NCBI RefSeq assembly: GCF_029784155.1
Contig: NC_073692.1
Coordinates: forward strand, 20,403,359 to 20,467,358
DNA length: 64,000 nucleotides
Reading direction: 5' to 3'
Source: Uranotaenia lowii
Taxonomy: Eukaryota > Arthropoda > Insecta > Diptera > Culicidae
The translations under genes were made by a program, and so were the position numbers. Shown here one piece after another: positions 48,510 through 62,185 of the stretch. The notes under the pieces are model-generated. The model was not told the origin of the DNA. It worked only from the letters and a program-made list of their open reading frames with translations, and made no database searches. Position 1 is the stretch's first letter; the number at the start of each line of letters is the position of its first letter.

Positions 48510-49500
48510 TTTCCATCCTTCTTCGTCTTGTGATGCGATAGGGAGGGACGTGAAAGCGTTTTTATTTTGTTTCTTTCAGACATACGCAATTCGGTTAACT
48601 TGGGAGATTAATGCCGGTGGGAGCAAATCGAATCAGCACCGATCGCGTTATCTTCTTGTACCAATGATGCTATGTAATTGACTACACGCCATTGGCACAG
48701 AGGCTGAATTTTGGGTGTAGTTCGTGTCCCAGGCGCACACAACTAGGTTGACATTTACCTGGGAGCTTATTCGAAAGCCGTATCATCGAAAGTGTTAACA
48801 ATTGGACCTCGTAAATATGCTCATTTTCATATGCTACACTAATATCCTCTACAAACCACACGGCAGCGTTAATGAATCAGCGCTTTCGATTCACCCGTGT
48901 GTCGTCTAATAGAGTTTCCCTCCCGGTGTCGGTCGAATGAATGGAAGTAGCAGAAAAAAAAACGAAGCGATATACCTAGATACCAAATGGAATAAAATCG
49001 TGGCGCGGCCGATCAGCACATTATTAATTGGTCGTATCTCTATGAATACCAATTAGGTATATAATCGTCATACGAGGACCAGTAGCACTCGAACGAAAAA
49101 AAAAACATCATAAATTGCTTCAGGGAAGAAATCGCAAAACTGCGCTGAAGCCGCGGAAAGTACGGGCGATCATGGCGGGACATCAGGAGCTGCGATTCGC
49201 TTGTGGATACACCACAGTCACCTAGTCATTCATTTATCCGAGCTCCGTCTTCTCATATCGTCTGCCTTTCATCTGCCTTTTTTGGATGCAGTCCAGCGTA
49301 TGATGCTCCTCATTTAGCAGAAATGAGATGCAAGAAAGCCATGTTTATATTTTAATCATAGAAATGCATAATATCTGTGTCAGTGCAGTCATCAGGGAGG
49401 GACCGATCAAAGCGGTGATCAACGTTTGCAGATATAAGGAGTGTCCACGGAAGAAAGTGGACACCTGTTTTTTTTTAATGGAAATGGTTAATTTTCGAAT
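48510..49500. other. TE-poor, GC-richer block
   Basis: Complex, non-repetitive sequence with no transposon ends and no substantial ORF. It is a candidate for conserved non-coding DNA, like 24.35-25.3 kb. Confidence 0.3.
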
Positions 49501-49923
49501 AAAATTATAAAATCAGTTTGAAATATCGTAAAATAGTGTAAATGTAAACCAGGCCCGTCCTAAGGTCCCGTCCATGGAAGGTTTCGAAATACAAATTTGA
49601 TTTAAAATTATACAATACAAAAATACACAATAAATGAGATAACACTATTCTCTTTCTCATGATTACCACAAAAACTGATAAAATTGTCTGATAAAATAAT
49701 TCAAAGCAAATCAAAATGAAAGTTTCAAATCAATGCTTTTTTCAGCAAGTCATTGATAAGTTTTTCAAAAGATGTTTCTCATTCAGAGCTAGAAATTTGC
49801 TTCCAAATAATTTCTTTGTAGCCTAGTTTGCAAATTTGAAATTTATATTTCCTTATCACAATCTATATTATAAAATAAATATCAGGTCAAAAATTGACAA
49901 TGATCAATTGTTTGGAAAATTAC

Positions 49924-51995
49924 CAGGGCCGGATTAAGCCATCGGGGGGCCCGGGGCAATTTTTCTCGGGGGGCCTCTTTAATCCGATTTTTTTTTTCAA
50001 ATGCTATCCCAGAGAATACAAAACCTTTTAAACCTGTAAAAGAACTGGAGATGAGTTCAGTATACATTTTTCAAATAGCGTAAAAAATAGTTTCTGGTAT
50101 CTTGAAATAAAAATAGTTAATTAATCACGTGCAAACATTACGGAAGAGTTTAGAAATTCCTCAAAAATTAAAGCTCTGATTTAAGCTGCAAAATTTAACT
50201 CTCATTTTTTTTTAAATACCCTTATCACAAATTTAATTTTCTAATTAAGAAAAATTACCGGATAGATATTTTAAATGATTTTCATTTCATCATTGATCGT
50301 TTGGTTTGTGCTTTTTCGAGGAATATTTACCAAGTGACAGTTAGGAAGTATCATGAAGATTTGAAGCAAAGAAAACAAAATAAAAAAAAACAAACAAAAT
50401 AATTAAATCAACATTCCATAGAGATACAGATGTAAGAGTTTGGGAATTCAATATTTTTTATCACTTTATATTCGGAATCAAAATTCAGTGTCTCAAATCT
50501 AAATCATAATTTCAGATCATGTTTTGAAAAATGAATTAAATTAAAAAAAAGACATTCAAAGTTACAGTCAGAGCAAAAGCAGAAATTGCACCAAATGTGA
50601 ATTTCAATTCTATGTCTTTGAAACACAAAAAAACCTTTTCATTAGATTTTTGGGGATATGATTCTTAACAGATATAAATGTTATCAAATTGTTATTCTAA
50701 ATGTGACAAAAGTTTCATTCGATTCTCTCAAAGTCAAAGATGTATAAGTGGAAAAATGATCTGTTAAAAAAAAAATCAGAATCGAGATTAAATGTTTAAA
50801 ACACAGAATCAATTATCATTGAACAAAAAATAGATAAAAAATTCGAATGAGTTTAGTACTTTGAACGAAGATCCTGAATTTTAAAAATTCAGAAAAATTA
50901 TTAAACTGATTTTCAGCAGCTGAAAACACAACACAAGACCTAAAAATCTCAATGAATTAAATCTGGAGAAAGATGAGATGAGAACATAGAAATTTTCATA
51001 TTAAGAAGATCACTCAATGATAGTAGCAACTCAACTATCAGATCGTTTTTATGATAATTTGAGAATGATCATATGGAAAATGATATGCTGAATTCAGGAT
51101 ATTTACTTCAGTAGATGATAAAATTTTTGTTAAATCAGTAGAAAATGTTTTAACACGAATTTCAAATCTAAGACAGGTATTGGGATGAAAATTAAATAAA
51201 GACATTCAGTACTGTCGATTGGTCCAATATAAGAAACTAAAGTTAAGATTTAACTTTAAAAAAATAGGAAGAGAACAGGGTTTAGAATTTATAAACCAAT
51301 GAAATTTGAATAATAATTATTGAAAAGTGAAAAGTTATTATAATACGTGGTAGTAACCCGAATACTGCCCGGGGTAAATTCTGAATTGTTTATCATAAAG
51401 CTTCTCTGTTCTCTCTTAGCATTGTTAATCAATTTTAGTGAAATTAACTGCTAATTTAGTGCAGTTAACCCTAACATAGAAAGTTAAATCAATATTGAAC
51501 ATTATTGTTGTGCAGACGATTGTGTGTAATGAAGATGAGGAGATGTTTTTTCTTCATTTTACCTGTTCTGTACAGTATATCGTTACTGATGTGTTTCGAT
51601 AAAAAATGAAAATTTGAAGTGTTTTGCCTCATATTACTCTTATTTTTTTTCAAATTCGGTTTTGTCCAGGTTTTGGATTGAAAATTTACAAATTCAATAG
51701 GAAGATTTTGATATTCTCAGCTCGTAAAATGTGGGAAAGCTTCTTCTCTACTTACTCTAGGAGGCCCCCTTAACTGTTTTAAGACAAAAACTATTCTCGA
51801 TATTTTTCACGGGGCCCCTTTTAGTTTTTACATTTCAAGTTTTCATTCCGGTTTTCTAGTCTCGATTTCTTTTCATGGACTTGTAGTAGTATATTCAAAG
51901 TAATGTCAAAACTTTTTTTTCCCTCGGCCCCCCCCCCCCTGAGCCGGGGGGCCCGGGGCAATTGCCCCTTTTGCCCCCCCTTTAATCCGGCCTTG
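49924..51995. mobile_element. hAT-like non-autonomous element with perfect 8-bp target duplication
   Basis: A 2,072-bp element flanked by AAAATTAC on both sides (49916-49923 and 51996-52003). The termini are CAGGGCCGGATTAAG and, inward from the right, CAAGGCCGGATTAAA. Long G and C runs lie just inside both ends (GGGGGGCCCGGGGC at about 49942 and again near 51946). The interior is very AT-rich and contains no transposase. CAGGGCCGG-type ends with 8-bp duplications are characteristic of hAT elements. Confidence 0.85.
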
Positions 51996-52003
51996 AAAAT
52001 TAC

Positions 52004-53296
52004 AGTAATTATAATTTATTATTTATCGTGATTTCCATTTTCAACTGAAGGGATTGATTAAAAAATTCCGCCGAAGTATTTTGAATTTGAAGATAAATAA
52101 ATAAAATAAATCGCAATTTAAAATGTGAATTTTTTATTACAAAAAAATCCATTTTGAACTGAGATCACTGATAAAACTTTTTTATAAAATGAAATTCTTC
52201 CAGCTATCAAGTTTTCTAAAAATTTCACTTTAAACTTCGGTAAATTAATTTGAAAATTGAAAAAAAAGTACTTTAAAATTCGGTAAATTCATTCAAAAAT
52301 TAAAAAAAGGTGAAATAGATAAGTTTTTTTCACATTAATTCAGGATTTTTTTTTCAATAAACACATCATACCATTACAAATACTTTTTTTAAAATAATTT
52401 AATTGAAGGGACCAGCATTTTGGTGCTTTTGTTTCGATGATGGATCTTGGTAAATTATATTTTTTTCAACTCAAATCTTTTATCAAATTTAGTCGGTCAC
52501 ATTTAGTTTTGGTGGCATGGAGTTTAAAAATGTATCAGTTTTAAGTGAAATCATTCATTGATAAATGATTAATTAACAAACCCAAATTTAAGAAAAAATG
52601 TGGTTCTGATTTTGTTTCTCCATTCAATCAAGGAACAATATTTTGATGATGACGATGCATGATCTAAGAAAGTTGAATTAAAACAGGTAAATTTCATTAC
52701 AAATACTTTTGACATTACTGGAAAAGTTAAAAAAAAAAATACTTGATTTTATTTAAAAATTTGCTGAAACCGGCCAAAACGATTAGATTTATGCTTTAAA
52801 AAATATCTAAAATTCTATGTGGTTTAAAACTTCTTTGGAAATTCGTTAATTGAGGAGAGTTGGTAACTGATTTCAAACTTTTATTTTGTATCTATACTGG
52901 AGTCAAGTTTTTTCAAAAAGGTACAGAAATTTCTTTAATGAATTAAACTTATTTACGAAAGTTATTTCAATAACAAAAGCTAACAGAAAAATTGTATATT
53001 TAAATTAGATATCCAAATTAGTTAAAAATAACTTTTAAATTCATTGCACCTAAAAAAATGTAAATTCTGTTGCGTTGTGTAATTTATCAAAACTTTTTTC
53101 AATGTGATGTTGAGCTTTGAACACCGAAGACTTCGCCAACCATATTCAAAATCAATCTACCCAACGAGTCGTTCAATTAATCCATGCCGGAAATGTTAAA
53201 ACTTTTTCAACATTTAACATGTTTACATGAGTTCACTCACAATTTAACATATGTAGTTTAAATAATTCTAGCTTCTATTTTTTTTTCTATATAACA
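52004..53296. other. AT-rich sequence, no recognised feature
   Basis: I see nothing codable and no element ends in this stretch. Confidence 0.45.
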
Positions 53297-53345
53297 CTAG
53301 TTGACCCGGTGTGCTTTGCTACACTTTTCCATTGAATAATTCAAA
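53297..53345 (-). mobile_element. Helitron 3' terminus (minus strand), rest unresolved
   Basis: On the minus strand the sequence ends CCGGGTCAACTAG followed by T. It is preceded by a short hairpin-forming GTGTAGCAAAGCACAC. A CTAG end, a hairpin about a dozen bases upstream and a T as the next base fit Helitron 3' ends. The element would extend to higher coordinates, but I could not identify its TC-starting 5' end before 54.9 kb. Confidence 0.55.
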
Positions 53346-54960
53346 TAAAATTTATAGGAAGGTGAATAGAAGGACATTAAGACTTGTTTTGGAACTGAAA
53401 GTATCAATAAGAACTTAAATGTTGAGCTGCATAGAACGTACTTCAGATCAATGATGAGGCTGAGTAAGCTTTTTCTTAATTGTTTTCTGAGACCTTTTGG
53501 TTGCTTTGGGTATGCTGCTTTCAAATTTTCATAAAATTTATAGCAGTAACCACGACCAATCCAAAGAGGTAGAATTTATGAAAATATGTTTAGATTTTTC
53601 TCTAGAATTAAAAAAATAATTCATGTCAATTGAACCTCAAACGACTTATTATCTGCCTTTGGAAACACAATTGTCAGATGATATTATTTTTCAAATGATA
53701 TTCCGGTGTCTGTTTGACATATTTATTTTTTTTTATCGCTGAATAAGCTTCTTTTTTCTATTTATTGGCTATGTCTACAATATAGCTATAACTTACCGTA
53801 CGTCTAAGTAGAATTTATCGACCCCGAGTCATCAGTTTATTATTGTTTTTTGAATATTAAGCTGTTTTTAGGTCAGTAGTAAAGTCGTCTTGTTTCGAGA
53901 TGTCGATATATTCAACTTTATTTGACCTTTTTTCAATTTAAAACAGTGCTTCAAATTGATTTTTTACACAAATAAAGGTCCTATATTTGGCTAATAACGC
54001 AATATTTTGACAGAAACTCGCTTTTTGAGTTTAGCGCTTTTATTTCATTTTTTTATGCAGTTAGATCGTTCAATGACTTTTAGCGGTGGTCACTTATTTC
54101 GTGAAAATCGGGAAATGCGGGGAAAAAGTTGGGAATAAGATATAAACACATTGCAGACAAAATAAGGTAATTCTCTTGTTTTCGCTTGTCGAGAGTATGC
54201 TGCACTAAGAAGCATTACCCCACATGCAGGGTGCCACTCAATTTCCCACATGGTGTCACGGAATTCCTGATTCCCAAAAACCAAAAAACTCAGTCTCAAA
54301 AGCTCTATTCAACGGGTTTCTACTTTTAATAAGTGATTTAATTAAAACAAAACTTTAAACAAAATCAAAAAACCATAGGATATTTGGATTTGGATTTTTA
54401 TTGTGAATACTCCATACTCCATGCACTGATAACGAGATATATTAAGAAAACCAAATTTTAAAGTTAAGAAGAACTTTTAGGAAAAGCTTTAGCAAAATGA
54501 GAAAATGCCCAAAGTTTGAAATTAAACAGAAATACTACCGATTTTAATAATTTATGATTTTTTTTTTAAAAGTAGTTATGGTTTAAGTGAAAATAAGTAA
54601 TTCACCATCTAAGAACTATGGAATTTCAAAGAATTTAGCTCCATCGAGAATTCGGTACTGACAGTATGAAACATGATAAAAAGGTGTATTTAAGCAAAAC
54701 TCATTTTCATTAAATGGCACATTTTTGTATAAATGATTCAAAGCAGCCCTGAATAAGTAAATTAAAGTCACATAGAAGGTGATATTTTTATCTTATGTGA
54801 ATGTATTTCATAATCTTCGTAAAACTGTATGCTTTTAAAGATAAAAGATTGATTTTTTAAGACGTTAATTCATTTAAAAAAATGGTTTGATTTCACCGTG
54901 TGAATATAGGTTAGAAATTACATAATGGTTTCTCGTTGATTTTAGCCACACAACTACAAC
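53346..54960. other. AT-rich sequence, possibly Helitron interior
   Basis: No gene is supportable. Part of this may belong to the Helitron whose 3' end lies at 53297. Confidence 0.3.
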
Positions 54961-55798
54961 AGTAGGGGAGAGTGGGGTATCGTGGGCCACTTTTAATATC
55001 TCAGATGTGTGTTGAGATAAAAATCTTAAACCAACTGGCATCGTCGTCGCTTTGCGTGAGCATATATTCCTATATGTGTTGACTGGAATACGCATCATAT
55101 GCTTCTTTTATTTATCAAGCTACGAAAAGTTAGAAAAATTTACTTACATAATTAAAAAAAACACCCGCTAATTACATCGATGGGGAACCTAAAGTGCATA
55201 ACAAAAATATGCTCATACGCTTATGATTTTAATTTTGTCATGATCTTTCACGTGGAAAAGGAATTTATAATGAAACATCAATAAGTCACACAAAAGCAAC
55301 CAATTGGCAAATCATAGCTTGTGGGGAATCGTGGGCCACACATCTTGAATCACCTATATTTTTATGTTTTTATACACATTTAGAACTTAAAATACGTTTT
55401 ATCTATCTGTAAAGTTTTCTTATGCCAAATGAAGAGTTGTGAGAAATATTTTGTCCATCATATATAAGAAGTTTTGCCAAAACATTCGCGAGCCAGGTTT
55501 TGGAATCTATGCGATCATACACAGCTCTTTTTTTATTTCATCATCTGAAATTGCTTTAAAATAACGAAATGAATTAGGAAATCACAGTTTTGGGTAAACT
55601 CATAAACTTTGCATGTTATTTGGTCAATTTGGATTTGGTGGCCCACGATTCCTCACCATTTTTCAAAATCCAAAAAATATTACTTTTTTTCAAACAGTCA
55701 GTATTTGGGGAAAATAACTTATTAAAATTTTAAAAAAATACCATATAATACTGTAGAAAAAATGTAGAATGCCATTGCCATTTTTTATTTTCATTTTA

Positions 55799-57736
55799 TC
55801 TATATATATAAAAAGCAATTATCTGTATGTTTGTTTGTTTGTTTGTTTGTTTGTTTGTCCTCTATAGACTCAGCCGTCTTAAGAGCTAGAGATCTGATAT
55901 TTGGCATGGATGCTCATTAGGACCAGGAATGATGAAAAATGTTTTTAGATTTTTGTACGACCCCTTCTGAAGGGGGTCGTCCATACAAGACAAATATTGT
56001 TTTCACGTTATTGACGTTATTTTCCGTCGGATTGTGATGAAAATTTGCACATGAGTGTTTTGAGAGACGAGCAATCGATTACAGTTATCAAATATAAGGT
56101 CAGGGGTCGGCCAAAGGGGTCGTCCATATCAACTGATTAATGTTTTTGCGATATTGGCGTTATTATACATCGGATTGTGATGAAAATTTGCACATGAGTG
56201 TTTTGAGAGACGAGCAATCGATTACAGTTATCAAATTTAGGGTTTGAGGTCGGCAAAAGGGGTCGTCCATATCCACTGATTTATGTTTTTTGCAATATTG
56301 GCGTTATTATACATCGGATTGTGATGAAAATTTGCACATGGGTGTTTTGAGAGACGAACAATTGATTACAGTTATCAAATTTGGGGTCAGGGGTTGGCCA
56401 AAGGGGTCGTCCATATTCACTGATTAATGTTTTTGCGATATTGGCTTTATTTTACATTGGATTGTGATGAAAATTTGCACATGGGTGTTTCGAGAGACGA
56501 GCAATCGATTACAGTTATCAAATTTAGGGTCAGGGATCGTCCATATTCACTGATTAATGTTTTTGCGATATTGGCGTTATTATACACCGGATTTTGATGA
56601 AAATTTGCACATGAGTGTTTTGAGAGACAAACAATCGATTACAGTTATCAAATTTGGGGTCAGGGGTTGGCCAAAGGGGTCGTCCATATCAACTGATGAA
56701 TGTTTTTGCGATATTGGCGTTATTATACACCGGATTGTGATGAAAATTTGCACATGAGTGTTTTGAGAGACGAGCAATCGATTTCAAGTTTCGAATTGCG
56801 GATCAGAAGTCGGCTGAAGGAGTCGTCCATACCCAACTTTAATGTTTTTGCGATTTTGACGTTATTCTACATTGGATTGAGATGAAAATTTCCGCATAGG
56901 AGTTTTGAGGGACGCTCTTTTGCTTTCAGGTTCATATATTGACTCAGGGGTCGGCAAAAGGGGTTTTTATCTGTTCACTGTTTTTACGATATTCTTTTAA
57001 TTGAGCATAGAATTGTAATGAAAATTGGCACATGGGAGTTCAACAGAAAAGATATTTGATTTCAGGTGTCAAGTTTTGAATCGTCAAAAACAGGCCGTCC
57101 ATGTTAGTTGCTCACTGTTTTCGCGATATTGTCGTGATCATGCATCGGATTGAGATGAAAATGTTCAGATGAGGGTTATAAACTATAAGCAATTGACTCC
57201 AGGTAGCATGTTCCGTGTCAAGGGTCGGCGAAAGGGGCGTCTATATTCACTGATCACTGTTTTCAAGTTCCTGACGGTATTTAACATATAATTTGAAAAG
57301 AAAAAATGGCACAAGGGAGTTTTGAGGAACGTAAAATTGGTTTGAATTATCGAATTTCGGGCCATGGGACAGAAAAAGAGGGTTTCACTGAAAGTTCAGT
57401 GTTTTGTGCAATAATTTTGTTGGAGGCAGTTAATTGATACCAATTTAAGTGTGAAGGTCAAGCAAAAGAGTCGTGCACACAAACAAATAGTACATGTTTC
57501 TGCCATAATGTTTAGATTTTGCAACCGATCGAGAAGAAAACACTCTCACATAAATTTTAATAAAAAGCCAATCAACCGTTTAATTCGAATTTCAAGTAAT
57601 AGTAATAGTAGTGACTTTAAACACTGTTGAATTTTTTCCCCAAAATTGTCGAAAGAATGTTTCGAATTCATTTTCTAAACTCATTTTGACGTACCACTGA
57701 TTTAAAGCGAAACGAAGTTCGTTCGGGATCAGCTAG
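55799..57736 (+). mobile_element. Non-autonomous Helitron, 1,938 bp, complete
   Basis: It starts TCTATATATATAAAAAGC and ends GGGATCAGCTAG. A hairpin-capable ACGAAGTTCGT lies about 12 bases before the end. It sits between A (55798) and T (57737) with no target duplication. Removing it restores TTTTATCTTTTATAAT, exactly the sequence of the uninterrupted sister MITE at 15.65-16.55 kb. TC start, CTAG end, subterminal hairpin and A/T insertion are the accepted Helitron criteria. A 5' (GTTT)n run is followed by tandem repeats of about 140 bp. No Rep/helicase is encoded. Confidence 0.92.
56033..57250 (+). repeat. ~140-bp tandem repeats inside the Helitron
   Basis: The phrase GATTGTGATGAAAATTTGCAC recurs at about 56033, 56173, 56315, 56459, 56590, 56733, 56873, 57005 and 57142 (given here as GATTGTGATG plus AAAATTTGCAC). 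Units also share CAATCGATTACAGTTATC and AAAGGGGTCGTCCATA. The first six are highly similar and the last three are progressively worn. Several chance ORFs repeat the same peptide because of this. Confidence 0.88.
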
Positions 57737-58233
57737 TCTTTTATAATATAGAAGTTATGGAACAACGAAAAAAAGTGGCCCATGATTCCCCACTCTCCCA
57801 TACACAAATTTACATGACTTACTCCTTAATATTTCTTCTGAATAAACTTGCTCAGTTTTTATTCGACCAGACCGAACTAAGCCTCATCAGTATTTTTCGA
57901 GAAACTTCAGTTGACAGCACAAACCATCCCTAAAAAGAAAAATGTTATGAATTGTAAGGACCAGAATCAGTAGTTTTTTATCCTGCAAACTAATTACCGT
58001 CATTCATTTTCATTATCATGGATCATCTGAGGCACTGAAATATATTCACTGAGTATTTGAGCTCAAAATTCCCATTTTCTTGATGGAATTCCCCCCATTT
58101 TCCCGATGCGGGATCCTAACATATCTGATATAAAGAAAGCCGAATTTTTGTATTTCCTGGCTGGAATTTGTTCTCGGCTCCTAATATGTTAAGCAAGTTC
58201 GAACGAAAAGGTTTTTTCATTATTAATGCTTAG

Positions 58234-60248
58234 CATGGTAGGAACGGGGTTGGGGTGGGGGGGATTTGGGGTTTAAACTGTGCCATGGAGGTCCAAAACA
58301 GCTAGCTAGGTTTACTACTCTCCACTCAAAATTTTAAAATCATAATCAAATTTTGATAATAGAGTACGATTATTTAAGAGTAACAATCAGAACTAAAAAC
58401 AAATGCCAAAACCTCAAAAACCCATCCCAAGTTCAAAATTTTGCTCCAGTTTTTCAAAATTTTCTCAATTATTCATAGAAATTCAAATCTGAATATTAGC
58501 ATAGCATAGGGTGACTACACAAATCTTACATTGGCTGATACACGAGGTACAACTCATAATCAAAACCAACACAATATGCCAAAATAAGTACCTGGATTCA
58601 ATACTCATTTCAAGTGTTGTTATTGAGAATCAGTGTGGTACCACAATGCACACCGTGACAAGTCAATGTAATCATATCCGGATAGTCTGTACAGCTAAAT
58701 GAACTTTTCAGATGCAGAGAACTCATACGACCCTACATGTAAAGATACTGTTTCAGACAGGAAAGAGAAGGGTTATTCGTTTTTATGGGAAATCCTACTT
58801 GACAGATAGGATTGATGAATAAAGAAATATAATATTCACAAATAAACAAATAAAATGGATAGAGCTCACCAATGTTTTGTGATGATGCTGACAACCTATT
58901 GCCACTTTCAGGTTGATGGGGTACCGTCCAAGCCCTTGCTTGGAGTTCTTAGTGGACTGTATTGACCTGACCTTCGGTTCCTGATGGGTTGGGGTGATTC
59001 CGTAGGGAGTGAGTAGTGGGCGATCTTGAAGCAATTTCCTCTGCGGCGGCAATTAATAACTCCGATGTTTACATAAGCACAATTTAATTACAGCAAAACG
59101 ACATTTATTTGGATCGAAAAATGACTACATTTAAACACAAATTTATTCGCTACTGTTTACTACATATATTCTTAAGGTAAGTGACTTGCTTCAACGACTC
59201 TATTCTTCTAAGTGACAATATTATACAAAACTAAAATGGAGATTGTAGATTCATATTTTCTTCGTCTTCATAACAGATTTCTAGTAGTTTTTCCACCAAT
59301 CAGATGTTCTGTAATTTCATGTGAGCTTTGATGATTGCGATCAACGTTGATTCGTGTTGACTCTCTGCTTCGTGGGTTTTATGCTCAATAGGGTCTTCCA
59401 GCATTGAACGTAGTACCTCAACACAGGTCTTGAAACAACGAAGCAAAACTTCTTTGAAATTCCTGGACAGCGGTCCGAGCTGCTCTCAGGATTCTCCGGG
59501 AAGTAGATTGGGGTTTTCTCGATGTCAATCTTTGTGTTATATATACGGGGTCTTGAAGCAACTTTTGAAGTCCATTTTTATATCGGATAGATTAAATTTT
59601 TCCCAAGCCCCGAGAACAGCTTTGAGCGGAAAAAAGACACTGCGTAGCACTTTCTAACACTTGAACCGTACCGGAAAACTACTTTTTTCCATATAGAAAT
59701 TCGAGTCTGAATATAAGACTTTAAAATAAAATTAAACCCATTTCGGGGGTTCAGGTTCCATATTCTCATAATAAAAGTTTAATTTCTATTTCCGTATTTC
59801 GGATTCTGTATCCAGTTTAGGAATTTTGATTTTCAGTTCGAATAATCATTAGAAATTAAAAAAGAATAGCTGCTTTAAAATCCTGTTTCAAATTTTGTTT
59901 TGCATTTCATATCAAATCAAAATCATATATATTTTCTATATTTTTATAATAGTTTTCCGGATTTGCAAAAAAAGAAAAAAAAAATGTTATATATTCAAAT
60001 TCGTTCTTGAACTTCATTCTTACACAAAATTCAAACAATTAAAGCTCCAAAATGGCGATCCAAAATTGAAAATTCAGATTAAGATTCATTTTTTTGAAAT
60101 TAATTTTTGAAATTCTGGTCTGGAATTAAGATTCAGAAATAGTATTTTTGTACATTACTGTAATCGTGTTTTGTTGGGAAAAAATCATAGATAAAAATCA
60201 GTTATCAAATCCCCTCCTCCCTGTGAGTCAGTTCTTCCTACGGCCTTG
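58234..60248. mobile_element. hAT-like element, GGCCGTARGAA family, copy 3
   Basis: The left end CATGGTAGGAACGGGG and the right end TTCTTCCTACGGCCTTG match copy 1. The flanking 8-mers ATGCTTAG (58226-58233) and ATGTATAG (60249-60256) agree at 6 of 8. Interior blocks after the left end (AAATGCCAAAACCTC) and before the right end (GGATTCTGTATCCAGTTTA) align with copy 1. Between about 58500 and 59770 it carries sequence absent from copy 1, probably a later insertion whose ends I cannot define. Just inside the left end lie four G-tracts (58246-58271). Confidence 0.68.
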
Positions 60249-60256
60249 ATGTATAG

Positions 60257-62180
60257 TTTCTGGGTAATCCACGCACCTGTTTAAGGAAGCACATAAAAGA
60301 TTTAATTAAATAACTTCTGATCTGTAATTTCTCAAAACAATATTTAGTTTGAAGTTGATGTTTGCTTGGAACATTCGGTTTCTGATAAATGTGATTTATT
60401 TCAGCAATCACTTATATTTTAAACTAGCATTCATCATGAAGGACAAATGACATGCTTAACCAAATTACCACGCTACGCAATATTTCGGCTCACTTTATGC
60501 TTCAACAATTGCGTGCGTGTCGTAATTGATAAGTTATATTACCACGCGCGTTACGACTTATATATATATATTAAAATTTAAATTAATTATCGACTACGGG
60601 CAATACGTATGCCAAATTGCTCCCACCGTCATTTGGACCTGTGGGGATTCAATATTCACGTTGAAAAAAATCAACAAAAAAAAAATACTAGCATCCAACT
60701 TTACGTAGGTACTGGACCCGGATCCCGGCTGGGACCTCTCGTGCAGATTCATGGCGTCATTAAGGAGGTGTAGATGAAAAATCCCATCCGACGTCTGCTG
60801 AAATGACTCCAAATGATCGGCGGGGTAACATCACTTTTCGGATTGTGTTTTGAAAAAAAAAAAAAAAAAAAAAAAAACCTTGGGCCCAAAACTACCCCCG
60901 AATGCAGCTGTGGCTGGCTGAATTCAACATTTTTTTGCAAACTTAAATTGTGCAGTTAAAAATAAATGAAATTAAATCAATCCCAACCAAACCAGTTTGG
61001 TTTCATGATTTAAGCGGCAGACAGTCAGACAGATAGACTGACTGTGTGTGCACGTAGAAAGGAGATTAACTTCATCCCAGAGAGCCAACAAATTGACATT
61101 TCTTTTCGCTTTTGATCAATTACATTTTGCTGAGGTGTTCGAAGTTTCAGAGGCGTAGATAGTTCATGAAAATATTTCGTTAGAAAATTTTTTCACTAAA
61201 TTCCTAGAATTTTTAGAAAAAATGCAAATTGTATTTTCAGAAATTCTAAGAAAAACATAATTCTATTGAGAAAATCGTGAATTCTATTCCTATGACGCCT
61301 CTGAATTCAATCTGAATATCTGTATTGAAAGTCGCACTCACGGTAAGGCTTATGCAAAATTGAGATGGAAACAGAAAAGGAAATTCCTTCAATCAATCCA
61401 TACAAAGAGCATCGATTGAGTTGATCCATAATGGTTCCTACTTTGGTATTATGTTTGTTGTGGTTTGGCTCAGTCCATCTAAAAACAATCAACTTTCATT
61501 CCTATGACTCGAACATTTTTTTGAAAATATTTTTTCCTCTTCTGAATGAAACTTGAATTCAATATGAAACTATTTGTACCTACAATTTTTTTTTACAAGA
61601 ATGATATTTTTTGAAAAAATTCCTTCAACTAATTAAAACTTAATTTCGAAGGGCGGAATCAAAAGTCAATCCTGGTTGGAACTTTTCCCCATCATTATTG
61701 ATGGATTGTTTTGTTCATTGGCTAATAATGCGCAGGCTCTGTAGACACGCAATCTTTGGATGGCTGGATGGTTGAATGAATGAAGTCTGAATCTTCGACG
61801 TAGGTTTTCTCTCAACTCTCCGTCGTTGTTGATTGACTTTTTCGCCGGACTGCTGACGACAGGTGTCTGTCAACCGTGAACTTTGTGAAGTCTGCATGGG
61901 TTCTTACAATTTCTACCCAGTTTTTTGATTGACATCCGCTTAACTTAGGCTTTAGGTTGCGTGATAAATTTCAATCCAAGGAAAAAGGAGGTGCATAATT
62001 AGTATCGATGACGATGGCGCACAGTCCTTGGAGGCTGTTGTTGCTCTATTTATGAGTGATTTATTCAGCATTTATCATGTTAACCCTGAACCGTTCAGGT
62101 CTTGTTTCCTTATTGTTATTACCATACCATGATATTCATTATGTAGGACATGAACGATAATTCTGTAACATGTTGTTATA
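60257..62180. other. Mixed unique sequence
   Basis: It contains a (TA)n run near 60558-60569 and an A26 run at 60853-60878, but no recognised retroelement. Parts around 60.6-61.1 and 61.7-62.1 kb are GC-richer and unique. No gene is supportable. Confidence 0.35.
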
Positions 62181-62185
62181 TCAAA

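Larger units (their letters stand above)
54965..57800 (+). mobile_element. TA-flanked MITE, GGGAGAGTGGGG family, split by a Helitron
   Basis: The ends GGGGAGAGTGGGG and CCCCACTCTCCCA lie between TA dinucleotides (54963-54964 and 57801-57802). Outside the insert at 55799-57736 the sequence is colinear with the reverse complement of 15653-16550, giving about 898 bp of original element. The two copies have diverged by scattered substitutions. Confidence 0.85.

Noticed and set aside
48173..48681. Cysteine-rich ORFs on both strands near 48.2-48.7 kb
   Set aside because: The cysteines come from the ACACACGCACA minisatellite read in frame; the peptide repeats with the DNA unit and no signal peptide or domain is evident.
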